This document shows positions 9,904 through 18,211 of a DNA stretch of 64,000 nucleotides, piece after piece. The position numbers and the translations under genes were made by a program. Source of the stretch: Wenzhouxiangella sp. XN24 (GTDB taxonomy: Bacteria > Pseudomonadota > Gammaproteobacteria > Steroidobacterales > XN24); the NCBI RefSeq assembly GCF_011064545.1, contig NZ_JAAMFG010000021.1, forward strand, positions 1 to 64,000, in the 5' to 3' direction. Positions within the stretch are counted from its first letter, which is position 1. Every line of letters starts with the position of its first letter. The notes beneath the pieces were generated by a model, which saw only the letters and a list, made by a program, of their open reading frames with translations, ran no database searches and was not told the origin of the DNA.

Positions 9904-11286
9904 TCAGATCACGTTGGCGAGCAGTACCCAGGCGATGCCGAGCGGCGCGATGTATCGCAGTGTGAAACGCCACAGGCCGAACAGCCGGTTGTTTTCCAGG
10001 CCGAGTTCCTTGCGCGTCGTCTCCGCCGACACGACCCAGCCGACGAACACGGCGATCAGCAGGCCGCCCAGCGGCAGCAGGAGGTTGGAGGTGAAATAGT
10101 CGATCAGGTCGAACACCGTCGATTCGCGAAAGCGCTCGAAACCGCCGAGCGGGAACCAGCCGGCCCAGATGTTGAAAGAGAACACCGTCGCCAGGCCCAT
10201 CAGCCATGCGGCGGCGCCCGCGATGATCGTCGCGGGGCCGCGGCGCATGCCGTTGTGCTCCTCCGCCCAGGAGACAACCGGCTCCAGGATCGCGATCGAC
10301 GAGGTGATGGCGGACACCAGCACGAGCAGGAAGAACACGGCGCCGAACAGCGCGCCCGCCGGCATCTGGCCGAAGGCGATCGGCAGCGTGACGAAGATCA
10401 GTCCCGGCCCCTCGGCAGGGTCGAGTCCGTTGGCGAACACCAGCGGGAAGATCGCGAGACCGGAGAGCAGCGCAACGCTGGTGTCCGCGCCGGCGATATA
10501 GACCGCAGACGAACCGAGGCGGGCGGAGCTGTCGAGATAAGCCCCGTAGGTGATCAGAAGCCCCATCGCGACGCTCACGGAGAAAAAGGCCTGCCCGATG
10601 GCCTGCAGCACGACGCCGGAATCGATTTTCGAGAAATCCGCCTTGAACAGGAAGCTGAGGGCGCTGGCCATGTCGCCGGCGATCGCCGCATAGCCCACCA
10701 GCATGACCAGCATCACGAGCAGGGCCGGCATGAGAAAGCGCACGGCGCGCTCGATGCCGCGTTTCAGGCCGACCGAGACGATGCCGACCGTCAGGATCAT
10801 GAAGATGGCGTGGAACAGTGCGAGGCGCCCGGGGGATGCGAGCAGTGCACTGAATTCCGCTGCCACCTCGTCCGGCGAGGCGCCCGAGAAATGGCCCATC
10901 GCCATCTTGGGCACGTAACCGAGAGCCCAACCCGCGATCACGCTGTAGAAGGAGAGGATCAGGAAGACCGCGAGCAGGTTCATCCAGCCGACGAATCGCC
11001 AGCCCGGATTGGCGCCGGCCTCCCGGGCCAGGGCGAGAAAACTGTTCGGCGGACTCAACCGACCGCGCCTGCCGATCATCAGTTCGGCGATGACCACCGG
11101 GATGGCGACCGCCGCCACCGCGACCAGGTACACGACCACGAAGGCTGCGCCCCCGCTGACCCCGGCCGTGTACGGGAATTTCCACAGGTTGCCGAGTCCG
11201 ACGGCGGCGCCCACGGCCGCCATCAGGAACACGATCCGGGACGACCAGCCCTCGTGGACGTTTGCGCTGCCTTGGCCAGACGCCAT
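9904..11286 (-). CDS. Sodium-dependent transporter, NSS/SNF family
   Basis: This 460-residue inner-membrane protein is a neurotransmitter:sodium symporter homologue, a family that takes up amino acids with Na+. The first helix has the diagnostic AVGLGNLWKFPY followed by GGAAF. About eleven to twelve hydrophobic segments follow. The ATG at 11286 is chosen because it is 30 residues before helix 1 and has GGGGGTAGG upstream; a longer frame to 11400 adds unlikely sequence. It is the first gene of an operon with glutamate dehydrogenase, so glutamate or another amino acid is a reasonable but unproven substrate. Confidence 0.92.
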   Translation of the reverse strand: MASGQGSANVHEGWSSRIVFLMAAVGAAVGLGNLWKFPYTAGVSGGAAFVVVYLVAVAAVAIPVVIAELMIGRRGRLSPPNSFLALAREAGANPGWRFVGWMNLLAVFLILSFYSVIAGWALGYVPKMAMGHFSGASPDEVAAEFSALLASPGRLALFHAIFMILTVGIVSVGLKRGIERAVRFLMPALLVMLVMLVGYAAIAGDMASALSFLFKADFSKIDSGVVLQAIGQAFFSVSVAMGLLITYGAYLDSSARLGSSAVYIAGADTSVALLSGLAIFPLVFANGLDPAEGPGLIFVTLPIAFGQMPAGALFGAVFFLLVLVSAITSSIAILEPVVSWAEEHNGMRRGPATIIAGAAAWLMGLATVFSFNIWAGWFPLGGFERFRESTVFDLIDYFTSNLLLPLGGLLIAVFVGWVVSAETTRKELGLENNRLFGLWRFTLRYIAPLGIAWVLLANVI

Positions 11287-11378
11287 GCCTACCCCCGTTA
11301 TCTCGCGATGCGCCGGGCCGGTCTGTCGCCGGCTTTGCATCCCGGATGATAACGAATATGCGGGCTTCCAGTGGAATG

Positions 11379-11407
11379 CACCCCGGTTGCGGCAGGCCAC
11401 CGGGGTG
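11379..11407 (-). terminator. Hairpin after the BON-domain gene
   Basis: CACCCCGG and CCGGGGTG form an 8-base stem with a 13-base loop, about 30 bases beyond the stop of the BON gene and before the NSS transporter. It plausibly separates the stress and nitrogen blocks. No T-run is seen. Confidence 0.35.
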
Positions 11408-11438
11408 AACGGACCTGGACTTCAAGGCCTGGAAGTCC

Positions 11439-12152
11439 TCAGTCGTCCTTCACGGCCAGCTCGTTGCGCACGTCCTTCACGCCGGACGTGTTCGCGGCGA
11501 TCAGTTCCGCCAGTTCGCGTTCCGTGTCGTCATTCACATTGCCCATGAGCGTGACGACCTGCTCGTCGGTATCGACATTTATCTCCAGCCCTGCGGTATT
11601 CTCGCTGGCAAGAAGGCGCGCCTTCACGGTGGCGGTGATGCGCGCGTCGTCCGCCGTCGAGGCGAGTCGCTCGGCGATCGTGGCCTGCTCGGTGTCGCCG
11701 ATGACGCGGATGTCGTTGCGCACCGAGCGAATCCCCTCGATATTGAAGGCGGCCTGTTCGGCGAGTTCGCGTTCCGCAGCGGACTCTACCTCGCCGCCCA
11801 GGTAGGCGGTCCCGTCACGCACGTCGGTATCGATCTGCAGGGCGCTGAGTTCGTCGCTCATCGCATAGTGCGTCTCCAGCCGGATATGCGCCTCGATGTC
11901 GTCGAAATTGCTGCTGCGACCGCTGCCGTTGATCCCGCCCGCCTGGGCCGGATCACCGTAGCTTGCGTCACTCTGTGATTCATCCGTGGTGGTCTGCGCC
12001 TGCGTTTGCTCCGCCTGTTGCGTCTGCTGTTCGGTTCTTTGTGTCTGTGCCCGGGCGTCGTCGGCGGTCTCGTTATCGCGGTCCGCACATGCGCCCAGCG
12101 GCAGCAGGAACAACCCTGCGAGCATCAGCGTGGTCTTCCTGGATGGTTTCAT
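11439..12152 (-). CDS. BON-domain lipoprotein (OsmY-like)
   Basis: BON domains occur in exported stress proteins such as OsmY and are thought to bind membranes. The 237-residue protein has a lipoprotein signal (LAGLFLLPLGAC, lipobox LGAC with Cys near 22), a Gln/Thr/Asp-rich linker (about 25-75), and two BON repeats (roughly 80-155 and 160-235, each with an LxGxV strand: AYLGGEV and TLMGNV). It lies downstream of the DUF1328 gene on the same strand with a 68-base gap and could share its sigma-54 promoter. I found no separate -24/-12 promoter in that gap. Confidence 0.9.
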   Translation of the reverse strand: MKPSRKTTLMLAGLFLLPLGACADRDNETADDARAQTQRTEQQTQQAEQTQAQTTTDESQSDASYGDPAQAGGINGSGRSSNFDDIEAHIRLETHYAMSDELSALQIDTDVRDGTAYLGGEVESAAERELAEQAAFNIEGIRSVRNDIRVIGDTEQATIAERLASTADDARITATVKARLLASENTAGLEINVDTDEQVVTLMGNVNDDTERELAELIAANTSGVKDVRNELAVKDD

Positions 12153-12220
12153 GGTCTTTTACCTCTATGCGTTGATTGGTTGCGATGCCCGGCACGGCCA
12201 ATGCCGAAGCCGGGGTTTCG

Positions 12221-12397
12221 TCAAGGTCCCCGGCGACGTGTGCCCATCAGGTGGGAGACGAGAGACACGACCAGCAACACGAGGAAGACGAAGAACAGGA
12301 TCTGGGCGATGCCGGCCGCGGCGCCGGCGACTCCGCCAAAGCCCATGACGCCCGCGATCAGGGCGATGATGAAAAACAACAATATCCAGCCAAGCAT
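12221..12397 (-). CDS. DUF1328 small membrane protein (YtjA-like)
   Basis: This 58-residue protein begins [20 protein letters not shown], has a Gly/Ala-rich turn, and then a second hydrophobic helix ending in RRR. This is the standard DUF1328 pattern of two transmembrane helices. The family is common and usually stress-associated, with unknown biochemical function. An excellent AGGAG lies six bases before the ATG. A near-perfect sigma-54 promoter starts 64 bases upstream. Confidence 0.93.
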   Translation of the reverse strand: MLGWILLFFIIALIAGVMGFGGVAGAAAGIAQILFFVFLVLLVVSLVSHLMGTRRRGP

Positions 12398-12460
12398 GGC
12401 GATCTCCTTTTGTATCGATCCGTGAGACAAGCGGTCCCACCGGGCTCTTTGCCATTTCGA

Positions 12461-12476
12461 TGCAATCAACGTGCCA
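12461..12476 (-). promoter_or_regulatory. Sigma-54 promoter before the DUF1328 gene
   Basis: On the minus strand the sequence is TGGCAC-GTTGA-TTGCA, which matches the sigma-54 consensus TGGCAC-N5-TTGCA at every fixed position. The expected start of transcription is near 12450, about 50 bases before the ATG at 12397. A sigma-54 activator gene is encoded 0.6 kb upstream. Confidence 0.8.
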
Positions 12477-12618
12477 GTGCCCCGATGTACGTGATACGGG
12501 CCGCGCCCGCGCCTTTGAGCGTCGGTACTATCGAAAGCCGAGACCGGGCGCGCCGAGCACCGATGGGTGCGACGGGACGGCATGGCTGAGGAAGAGTTTT
12601 CAGCGGGAACGGAAGTTT

Positions 12619-12900
12619 CTACCGCCCGGAGGGGCCCTGTCCGCCGAGATTCTTGAGCCGGCCGAGTGCTTGCCGGCTGATGCCGAGGACCAGTTGCGAC
12701 TGCGAACGGCGTTCCAGCAGGCTCCACGGCACCGCGACCATGCGCTGGCGAGGCTCCGTCGGCTGCTCGATATGCACGAGCGCGTAACAGATGTTGGCCG
12801 CGCCCGGCACATCGAGAATGAGATCTTCAATCCGGCCGACGCGGTCGCCTTCGCGGTCGACGACGGCCGATCCCAGCAGCTCGCTTGCGTGTATCGTCAT
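12619..12900 (-). CDS. PRC-barrel domain protein
   Basis: The 93-residue protein starts [20 protein letters not shown], followed by [10 protein letters not shown], the typical PRC-barrel opening. PRC barrels occur in photosynthetic reaction centre H subunits, RimM and many small stress-induced proteins; a precise role is unknown. ATG at 12900 is chosen because it starts directly at the domain. It lies 36 bases downstream of a good sigma-54 promoter. The DUF1328 gene follows 221 bases later with its own promoter. Confidence 0.88.
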   Translation of the reverse strand: MTIHASELLGSAVVDREGDRVGRIEDLILDVPGAANICYALVHIEQPTEPRQRMVAVPWSLLERRSQSQLVLGISRQALGRLKNLGGQGPSGR

Positions 12901-12935
12901 GCACCTGCGCCTACAACATTGCCCGCTTGAGGACA

Positions 12936-12951
12936 TGCAGGAAGCGTGCCG
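12936..12951 (-). promoter_or_regulatory. Sigma-54 promoter before the PRC-barrel gene
   Basis: On the minus strand the sequence is CGGCAC-GCTTC-CTGCA, with GG and GC exactly ten bases apart and most other consensus positions kept. The predicted start of transcription is about 12925, giving a leader of about 25 bases. It sits in the 91-base gap after the sigma-54 activator gene. Confidence 0.68.
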
Positions 12952-12991
12952 TCGGCCGGGGAACGGTTTATCCCGGTGACCGCGGGGCGAG

Positions 12992-14323
12992 TCAGCCCTC
13001 GCGGTAGGCCTTCAGCTTCGTGTAGAGCGTCTTCAGGCTCACGCCGAGGGTTTCCGCGGCGGCCTTCTTGTCGCCCTCGAGATGTTCGACGGTCGCGAGG
13101 ATAGCCCGGCGCTCGACCTCCGCGAGCGGCAGGCCCACAGCGATTCTCAGGTAGTCCCGGTCAACGGGGTTGTCGCCGGCCACGGCAGGTGGCAGGTCGT
13201 CCGCCTCGATCGTGTCGGTAGACAAGACGTGCGCCCGCGCGACCGCGTTGCGCAGCTCGCGCACGTTCCCCGGCCAGCTGTGCATGCGCAGCAGTTCCTC
13301 GACCTCGGTGGAGAATTCCTTGGCGGTCCCATTGGCTTCGTTCAGCTCGGCAAGGAACAGGTTGGCGAGCACCAGGATATCGTCACCCCGTTCCCGCAGC
13401 GCGGGGATGCGGACCGGAAACTGCGCAAGGCGGTAATAGAGATCTTCGCGAAGCAGGCCGGCCTGCACGGCGTCTTCCGGGTCCCTGTTGCTGGCCGCCA
13501 CCACCCGCACGTCGACGGCAATATCCTCCTCGGCGCCCACGCGCCGAATGCTGCCCGATTCGAGGACCCGCAGCAGTTTGACCTGCAGCGCCGGCGACAT
13601 CTCCGTGATCTCGTCGAGGAACAACGTCCCTCCCGACGCGGTTTCGAAGAAGCCGATGTGGCGCCGCGTCGCGCCCGTGAAGCTGCCTTTTTCGTGCCCG
13701 AAGAGCTCGCTTTCCAGGATCTCGGCGCTGATCGCCCCGCAATTGACCGCCACCAGCGGGGCCGCGGAGCGATCGCTGAGCGAATGTATCATCTGGGCAG
13801 CCAGTTCCTTGCCGACGCCGCTTTCGCCGGCCAGCAGCACCGTCATGTCGGTCGGCGCAACCTTGCGCAGCAGCGTGAACAGGCGGCGCATGGGCCGGGA
13901 ATCTCCGTGCATGATGCCCAGGCCGGCGGCCTTGACGATTCCGGAGATCTCGGCGGCGGGCCGGTTCGCCGCCGCGACGAGCTTTTCCAGTGCCGTGCGC
14001 AATCGCTCGATCTTCACCGGCTTGGAGAAATAATCCGAAGCGCCCAGCTGCATTCCCCGCACCGCTGTCTCGAGCTGGGGGTCGGCCGTGATCAGCATGA
14101 GTTCGATCACGTTGCCGAGACGGCTGTGCTCGAGGAACGATATTCCGTCGGCGCCGAGCAGGTCGTACTCCAGCACGGCCACGTCGGGCATCTCCCGGAG
14201 CAGCGCGCGCTGGGCGTCTTCGAAGCGCGTGACGACCTGCACCGCGCAACCCGTCTCGCGAAATACATCCGACAGGCTGGCGATGGTTTCTCCATCGCCG
14301 GAGAACAGCAGGGCGTTGAGCAT
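12992..14323 (-). CDS. Sigma-54-dependent activator with a degenerate receiver domain
   Basis: This 443-residue NtrC-family regulator has a receiver domain (about 1-115), an AAA+ domain (about 145-370) and a Fis-type HTH (about 405-443, AAAETLGVSLKTLYTKLKAY). The AAA+ part is intact: GESGVGKE Walker A, GSFTGA sigma-54-contact loop, LFLDEI Walker B, and an R-finger region. The receiver is not: the phosphoacceptor position aligns with Glu52 (VLEYDLLGADG against the usual LLDxxMPGMDG), and the N-terminal acidic pair is reduced to SGD. The Thr (LITAD) and Lys (FSKP) are kept. No histidine kinase is nearby. A Glu here can mimic phosphorylation, so constitutive or otherwise-controlled activity is possible. 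Confidence 0.93.
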   Translation of the reverse strand: MLNALLFSGDGETIASLSDVFRETGCAVQVVTRFEDAQRALLREMPDVAVLEYDLLGADGISFLEHSRLGNVIELMLITADPQLETAVRGMQLGASDYFSKPVKIERLRTALEKLVAAANRPAAEISGIVKAAGLGIMHGDSRPMRRLFTLLRKVAPTDMTVLLAGESGVGKELAAQMIHSLSDRSAAPLVAVNCGAISAEILESELFGHEKGSFTGATRRHIGFFETASGGTLFLDEITEMSPALQVKLLRVLESGSIRRVGAEEDIAVDVRVVAASNRDPEDAVQAGLLREDLYYRLAQFPVRIPALRERGDDILVLANLFLAELNEANGTAKEFSTEVEELLRMHSWPGNVRELRNAVARAHVLSTDTIEADDLPPAVAGDNPVDRDYLRIAVGLPLAEVERRAILATVEHLEGDKKAAAETLGVSLKTLYTKLKAYREG

Positions 14324-14450
14324 GGGGTCCCACGGGTCAGTTCCTGTCCCCAGAGTTTAGGAGGCCCGCGGAAAAAAAGTACCTGCAGCGGCCTGAACGC
14401 CGAGGCCGTGGCTGCTTACTCCCGTGGCCTGTCTATTATTCAGGTGACGC

Positions 14451-14466
14451 CGGCAGTGTCCGTGCA
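14451..14466 (+). promoter_or_regulatory. Sigma-54 promoter before the SDR gene
   Basis: The sequence is CGGCAG-TGTCC-GTGCA, with GG and GC at the right -24/-12 spacing. The predicted start of transcription is near 14478, 19 bases before the SDR ATG. It lies in the 173-base region divergent from the sigma-54 activator. Confidence 0.6.
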
Positions 14467-14496
14467 GGAAATTTGTTTCAGGTCGGGAGAACGGAG

Positions 14497-15390
14497 ATGA
14501 CTATCGGGAACGCAGGAAACGGCCGGCGGCCGAGACCGCCTTTCGATCCGCAGGATACGCAGGGACAGCCGGGCATCGAGGCGAAGCTCGATCCCCGACC
14601 GCAATACAGCGGCCGGGACTACAAGGCGGCCGGCAAGCTGGAGGGCGAGGTTGCATTGATCACGGGGGGCGACTCGGGAATCGGCCGGGCCGTCGCGGTG
14701 TTGTTCGCCCGGGAGGGGGCGGATGTCGCCATCTTGTGCCTGCCGGAAGAGAAAACGGATGCCGATGAGACCCTGCAGGCGATCGAGGCGGCGGGCCGGA
14801 GGGGCCTGGTCATGACAGGGGATATCCGGGAATACGCGTTCTGCCAGGAAGCGGTGCGCCAGGTGGTGGCGCATTTCGGCCGGATCAATATCCTCGTCAA
14901 CAACGCCGCTTACCAGCAGCACGTCGAGAGCCTGGACGAACTCAGCATCGAGCAGTGGGATCGCACCTTCCGGACCAACATCTACGGCTATTTCTACATG
15001 GCGAAGGCGGTCGCCAGTCACCTGGATCACGGCGACTGCATCATCAACACGGGTTCCGTCACGGGGCTCCAGGGCAGCCCCGGCCTGCTGGATTACTCAG
15101 CCACGAAGGGTGCAATCCACACCTTCACCAAGAGCCTGGCCGCGAACCTCGTCAAGCGGGGAGTCCGCGTCAATTGCGTTGCGCCCGGGCCCGTCTGGAC
15201 CCCGTTGAACCCCGCGGAACGCAGTGACGAGGAGATCGAGGAATTCGGCGCCCGCGTGCCTTTCGGCCGTCCTGCACAACCGGAGGAAATCGCCCCTGCG
15301 TTCGTCTACCTGGCCTCCAGGGCCGATTCCGGCTATGTGACGGGCGAGACGATCGCCCTGCTCGGCGGCGAGATCACGGCAGGGAGCTGA
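14497..15390 (+). CDS. SDR-family oxidoreductase (general-stress YhdF/YghA-like)
   Basis: This 297-residue short-chain dehydrogenase has an N-terminal extension of about 45 residues (PPFDPQDTQGQPG, Pro/Gly-rich) before the Rossmann fold. That extension is typical of the stress-induced YhdF/YghA subgroup. The cofactor motif is TGGDSGIGRA, followed by NNAAYQ, the catalytic Ser (NTGSVTG) and YSATK. GGAG is close to ATG 14497. It is divergent from the sigma-54 activator and has a candidate sigma-54 promoter. The substrate is unknown. Confidence 0.92.
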   Translation: MTIGNAGNGRRPRPPFDPQDTQGQPGIEAKLDPRPQYSGRDYKAAGKLEGEVALITGGDSGIGRAVAVLFAREGADVAILCLPEEKTDADETLQAIEAAGRRGLVMTGDIREYAFCQEAVRQVVAHFGRINILVNNAAYQQHVESLDELSIEQWDRTFRTNIYGYFYMAKAVASHLDHGDCIINTGSVTGLQGSPGLLDYSATKGAIHTFTKSLAANLVKRGVRVNCVAPGPVWTPLNPAERSDEEIEEFGARVPFGRPAQPEEIAPAFVYLASRADSGYVTGETIALLGGEITAGS

Positions 15391-15404
15391 ACCACCGGCC
15401 GCCG

Positions 15405-15596
15405 TCAGTCATTTTCCCGGCGCGCATCGAGGCGCAGCCCGCTGTCCTCGTCGAATTCCGCGACGACCAGGATGGGGTTGCAGCAGACGCTGCAGTCCTC
15501 GACATAGGACTGGGCCGGGGTAGAGCAATCGACGAGCACCTCCAGGGTCTCCCAGCAATAGGGACACTGCAGGTTCGCTTGCATCAACAAGTCCAT
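15405..15596 (-). CDS. CPXCG-motif cysteine-rich small protein
   Basis: This 63-residue protein has the family pattern of a first CPYC pair, then CSVCCNP, and an acidic tail. It resembles a small zinc ribbon and its function is unknown. The ATG at 15596 has GAGGGACGGG before it and is preferred over the in-frame ATG at 15584. It follows the superoxide dismutase gene by 13 bases on the same strand and is probably co-transcribed with it. It converges on the SDR gene. Confidence 0.88.
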   Translation of the reverse strand: MDLLMQANLQCPYCWETLEVLVDCSTPAQSYVEDCSVCCNPILVVAEFDEDSGLRLDARREND

Positions 15597-15609
15597 GACG
15601 ACCCGTCCC

Positions 15610-16293
15610 TCATTGCGCCTGCGCGGCGTCGTACAATGCGGCGACGGCGGGCCAGTTCACCACGTTCCAGAAGCTGTCGATGTAGCGGCCGCGCTCGTTC
15701 TGGAATTTCAGGTAATAGGCGTGTTCCCACAAATCGACGCCGAGAAGCGGCGTGCCGCGCTTTTCCACGACGTCCATTAGCGGATTGTCCTGGTTGCTGG
15801 TGGTGGTGACGAACAGCGATCCATCGTCTGCCACGCACAGCCACGCCCAGCCGCTGCCGAAGTGGGACAGGCCCGCGGTCTTGAATTCGACGCGCAGCCC
15901 GTCCAGTGACCCGAACTTCGCATCGATGGCTTCCTCCAGCGGCCCCGTGGGGAAACCGCCGACCGGAGGCGACATGACCTGCCAGTAGAGACTGTGGTTG
16001 TAATGTCCGCCGGCGTTGTTGCGCACGGTCGTCGGCCATGCGCTGATTTCGCCAAGCAGTTCCGTCAGCGAGGTGTTGCCCAGCTCGGTACCTTCCAGCG
16101 CCGTCATGAGCTTGGTGAAATAGCCCCGGTGGTGCCGGTTGTAATGGAGCTCCATCGTGCGGGCGTCGATGTAGGGCTCGAGTGCGTCGTATGCATAGGG
16201 CAGCGGTTCGAAGGCGAAGGTCGCGACCTCATCCTGCGCGATCGCAGGACCGGCCAGCATGGCGGTCGCGGCAAGGGCAAAGAAAATTCTCAT
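15610..16293 (-). CDS. Exported Fe/Mn superoxide dismutase
   Basis: This enzyme dismutates superoxide. The 227-residue protein has a clear Sec signal peptide (MRIFFALAATAMLAGPAIAQ), so it acts in the periplasm, whereas most Fe/Mn SODs are cytoplasmic. Metal-ligand regions are visible: LHYNRHH, GGHYNHSLYW, and the C-terminal DLWEHAYYL with Asp and His; GSGWAWL is also conserved. Metal choice (Fe or Mn) cannot be assigned safely. The CPXCG protein follows in the same transcript. Confidence 0.93.
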   Translation of the reverse strand: MRIFFALAATAMLAGPAIAQDEVATFAFEPLPYAYDALEPYIDARTMELHYNRHHRGYFTKLMTALEGTELGNTSLTELLGEISAWPTTVRNNAGGHYNHSLYWQVMSPPVGGFPTGPLEEAIDAKFGSLDGLRVEFKTAGLSHFGSGWAWLCVADDGSLFVTTTSNQDNPLMDVVEKRGTPLLGVDLWEHAYYLKFQNERGRYIDSFWNVVNWPAVAALYDAAQAQ

Positions 16294-16383
16294 GGCAATC
16301 TCCGGCAGGCCCGGGGTTGCGGCATGAATAAGTCGCGGACCTGCGCTTAAAAAAGGTATAGCGCATACCGGAGGCTCTGCCAG

Positions 16384-18057
16384 TCAGCGTTCGGGTACGG
16401 TGCTGTCTGCGGACTCCAGGTCCACGGCCTCGAGCTCCGCCGCCTCCAGGTCTGCCGCATCCTGGTCCGCGACGACCCGGGCGATCTCGCCGCGACGTCG
16501 CTCGGCCTCCAGGTCGCTGTCGGCGAGCGGCGCCTTGACGATGATCTCGTAGAGATCGCGGCGCCTGTCCTTCAGGTTGGTCACGCTGCCGATTTCGTGC
16601 AGTTCCTTGAGCAGGTCCATGTCGAGGTCGGCGATGACGGTCATCTCGGTGTTTGGGGTGGTCTCGGCCTTGATGGAATTGGTCGGGAAGGCGAAGTCCG
16701 CGGGCGTGAATATGGCCGACTGGCCGTACTGGACGTCCATGTTGTGCACCTGGGGGAGGTTGCCGACCGAGCCCGCGATCGCGACGTAGCATTCGTTTTC
16801 CACGGCGCGCGCCTGCGAGCAGATGCGCACCCGCATGTAGGCGCTCTGTGTGTCGGTCAGGAAGGGGACGAACAGGATGTGCATGTTCTGGTCCGCGCAG
16901 ATGCGGGCCAGCTCGGGAAACTCGGCGTCGTAACAGATCAGGATCCCGATGCGGCCGCAGTCCGTGTCGAAGACCGGCACGCGGTCCCAGCCGGACATGC
17001 CCCAGATGGAAATCTCGTCGGGGGTCGGGTGAATCTTCCGCGACTGGTCCCAGGTCCCGTCCCGACGCAGCAGGAAGCTGACGTTGTACAGCCGGTCGTG
17101 CTCCACCAGCGGCATGCTGCCGGCGATGATGTTGATGTTGTAGGACACCGCGAGTTCCTGGAAACGTGCGCGGATCCACTCGGTGTGCTTCGACACTTCC
17201 CGGATCGCTTTCGGTTCATCCAGCTCGTTGAACTCCGCCATCAGGGGGGCGTTGAAGAATTCCGGGAAAAGGATGAAATCGGCCTTGTAAGCCGAGATCG
17301 CATCGACGAAGAACTCGACCTGGTCCATCAGCGCCACGCGGTCCGCGAACAGCCGCATCTGCCACTGCACGAGGCCGACGCGCACGACGCTGCGCGGGCG
17401 ATTGATCAGTCGCGGCTTCTCCTCGTAGTAGATGTTGTTCCACTCGAGCAGCGTGGCGTAGCCGAGCGATTGGGTGTCTTCCTCGAGATAGTTGCGCAGC
17501 AGTTTCTTGACGTGGAAACCGTTGGACAGCTGGAAGGTGAGGGTGGGATCGTAGATGTTCTTCAGCCGCACCTGCTCGATGTATTCGCGCGGCGTCATCA
17601 GTTCGCCGTATTTCTCGTAGTTCGGAATGCGCCCCCCGGCCATGATCGCCCGCAGGTTGAGGTTCTCGCACAGTTCCTTGCGGGCGTCGTAAAGACGCCG
17701 CGCCAGGCGCATGCCGCGGAACTCGGGCCGCACGAACACCTCGATGCCGTACAGCACGTCGCCGTCCGGGTCGTGCGTCTTGAAGGTGTCGTTGCCGGTG
17801 ATGTCACGGAAACTGTGGTTGTCGCCGAACTTTCCGTAATCGACCACGAGCGAGAGCGCCGACGCCACGACCTTGCCGTTGACCTTGACGCACAGCTGGC
17901 CCTCCGGGAATTTCTCCAGCAGTTTCGCGATGTCGGCATGCGGCCAGTAGTCCCGGCCGATGCCCGCGTAGGCCTCCTCCATGGCTTTGCGCAGCTCGCT
18001 GTAATCGGCCAGTTCGAGATTGCCGAGTTCGATTTTCATGCCGGATTCTTCGCTCAC
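16384..18057 (-). CDS. GNAT acetyltransferase fused to a carbon-nitrogen hydrolase
   Basis: The 557-residue protein has an N-terminal GNAT domain (about 7-150, with RPEFRGMRLARRLYDARKEL as the acetyl-CoA loop) and a C-terminal nitrilase-superfamily domain (about 225-500). The hydrolase triad is visible as Glu in FPEFF, Lys in SRKIHPTPDE and Cys in ILICYDAEFPEL. Such fusions are a recognised bacterial family without a firmly known substrate. The last about 30 residues are an acidic Ala/Asp/Glu repeat (DLEAAELEAVDLESAD), probably disordered. It follows the potassium genes on the same strand after 154 bases. Confidence 0.93.
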   Translation of the reverse strand: MSEESGMKIELGNLELADYSELRKAMEEAYAGIGRDYWPHADIAKLLEKFPEGQLCVKVNGKVVASALSLVVDYGKFGDNHSFRDITGNDTFKTHDPDGDVLYGIEVFVRPEFRGMRLARRLYDARKELCENLNLRAIMAGGRIPNYEKYGELMTPREYIEQVRLKNIYDPTLTFQLSNGFHVKKLLRNYLEEDTQSLGYATLLEWNNIYYEEKPRLINRPRSVVRVGLVQWQMRLFADRVALMDQVEFFVDAISAYKADFILFPEFFNAPLMAEFNELDEPKAIREVSKHTEWIRARFQELAVSYNINIIAGSMPLVEHDRLYNVSFLLRRDGTWDQSRKIHPTPDEISIWGMSGWDRVPVFDTDCGRIGILICYDAEFPELARICADQNMHILFVPFLTDTQSAYMRVRICSQARAVENECYVAIAGSVGNLPQVHNMDVQYGQSAIFTPADFAFPTNSIKAETTPNTEMTVIADLDMDLLKELHEIGSVTNLKDRRRDLYEIIVKAPLADSDLEAERRRGEIARVVADQDAADLEAAELEAVDLESADSTVPER

Positions 18058-18121
18058 GCGTTTGCTTCTCGCCAGGTTGGATATGGATTACAAGGGTACT
18101 GCCGCCGGCCGGCCGCGGCTA

Positions 18122-18137
18122 CCCGCGGCGCCGCGGG
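18122..18137. repeat. Perfect 16-bp palindrome between ktr and the GNAT-hydrolase gene
   Basis: CCCGCGGCGCCGCGGG is fully self-complementary. It lies 75 bases after the stop of the RCK protein and 65 bases before the GNAT-hydrolase start. It may be a terminator stem without a loop or a protein site; no further support is visible. Confidence 0.3.
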
Positions 18138-18211
18138 GGCGTATTCGGCAACTCCGCTGACGGACGCATCTCGCGGGACGAGACGACGGGCCACGCACCC
18201 GGCTCGGAGTT

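Noticed and set aside
12153-12220. Separate sigma-54 promoter before the BON gene
   Set aside because: TGGCCG...GGGCA is close but the GG-to-GC spacing is one base short; co-transcription from the DUF1328 promoter is more likely.
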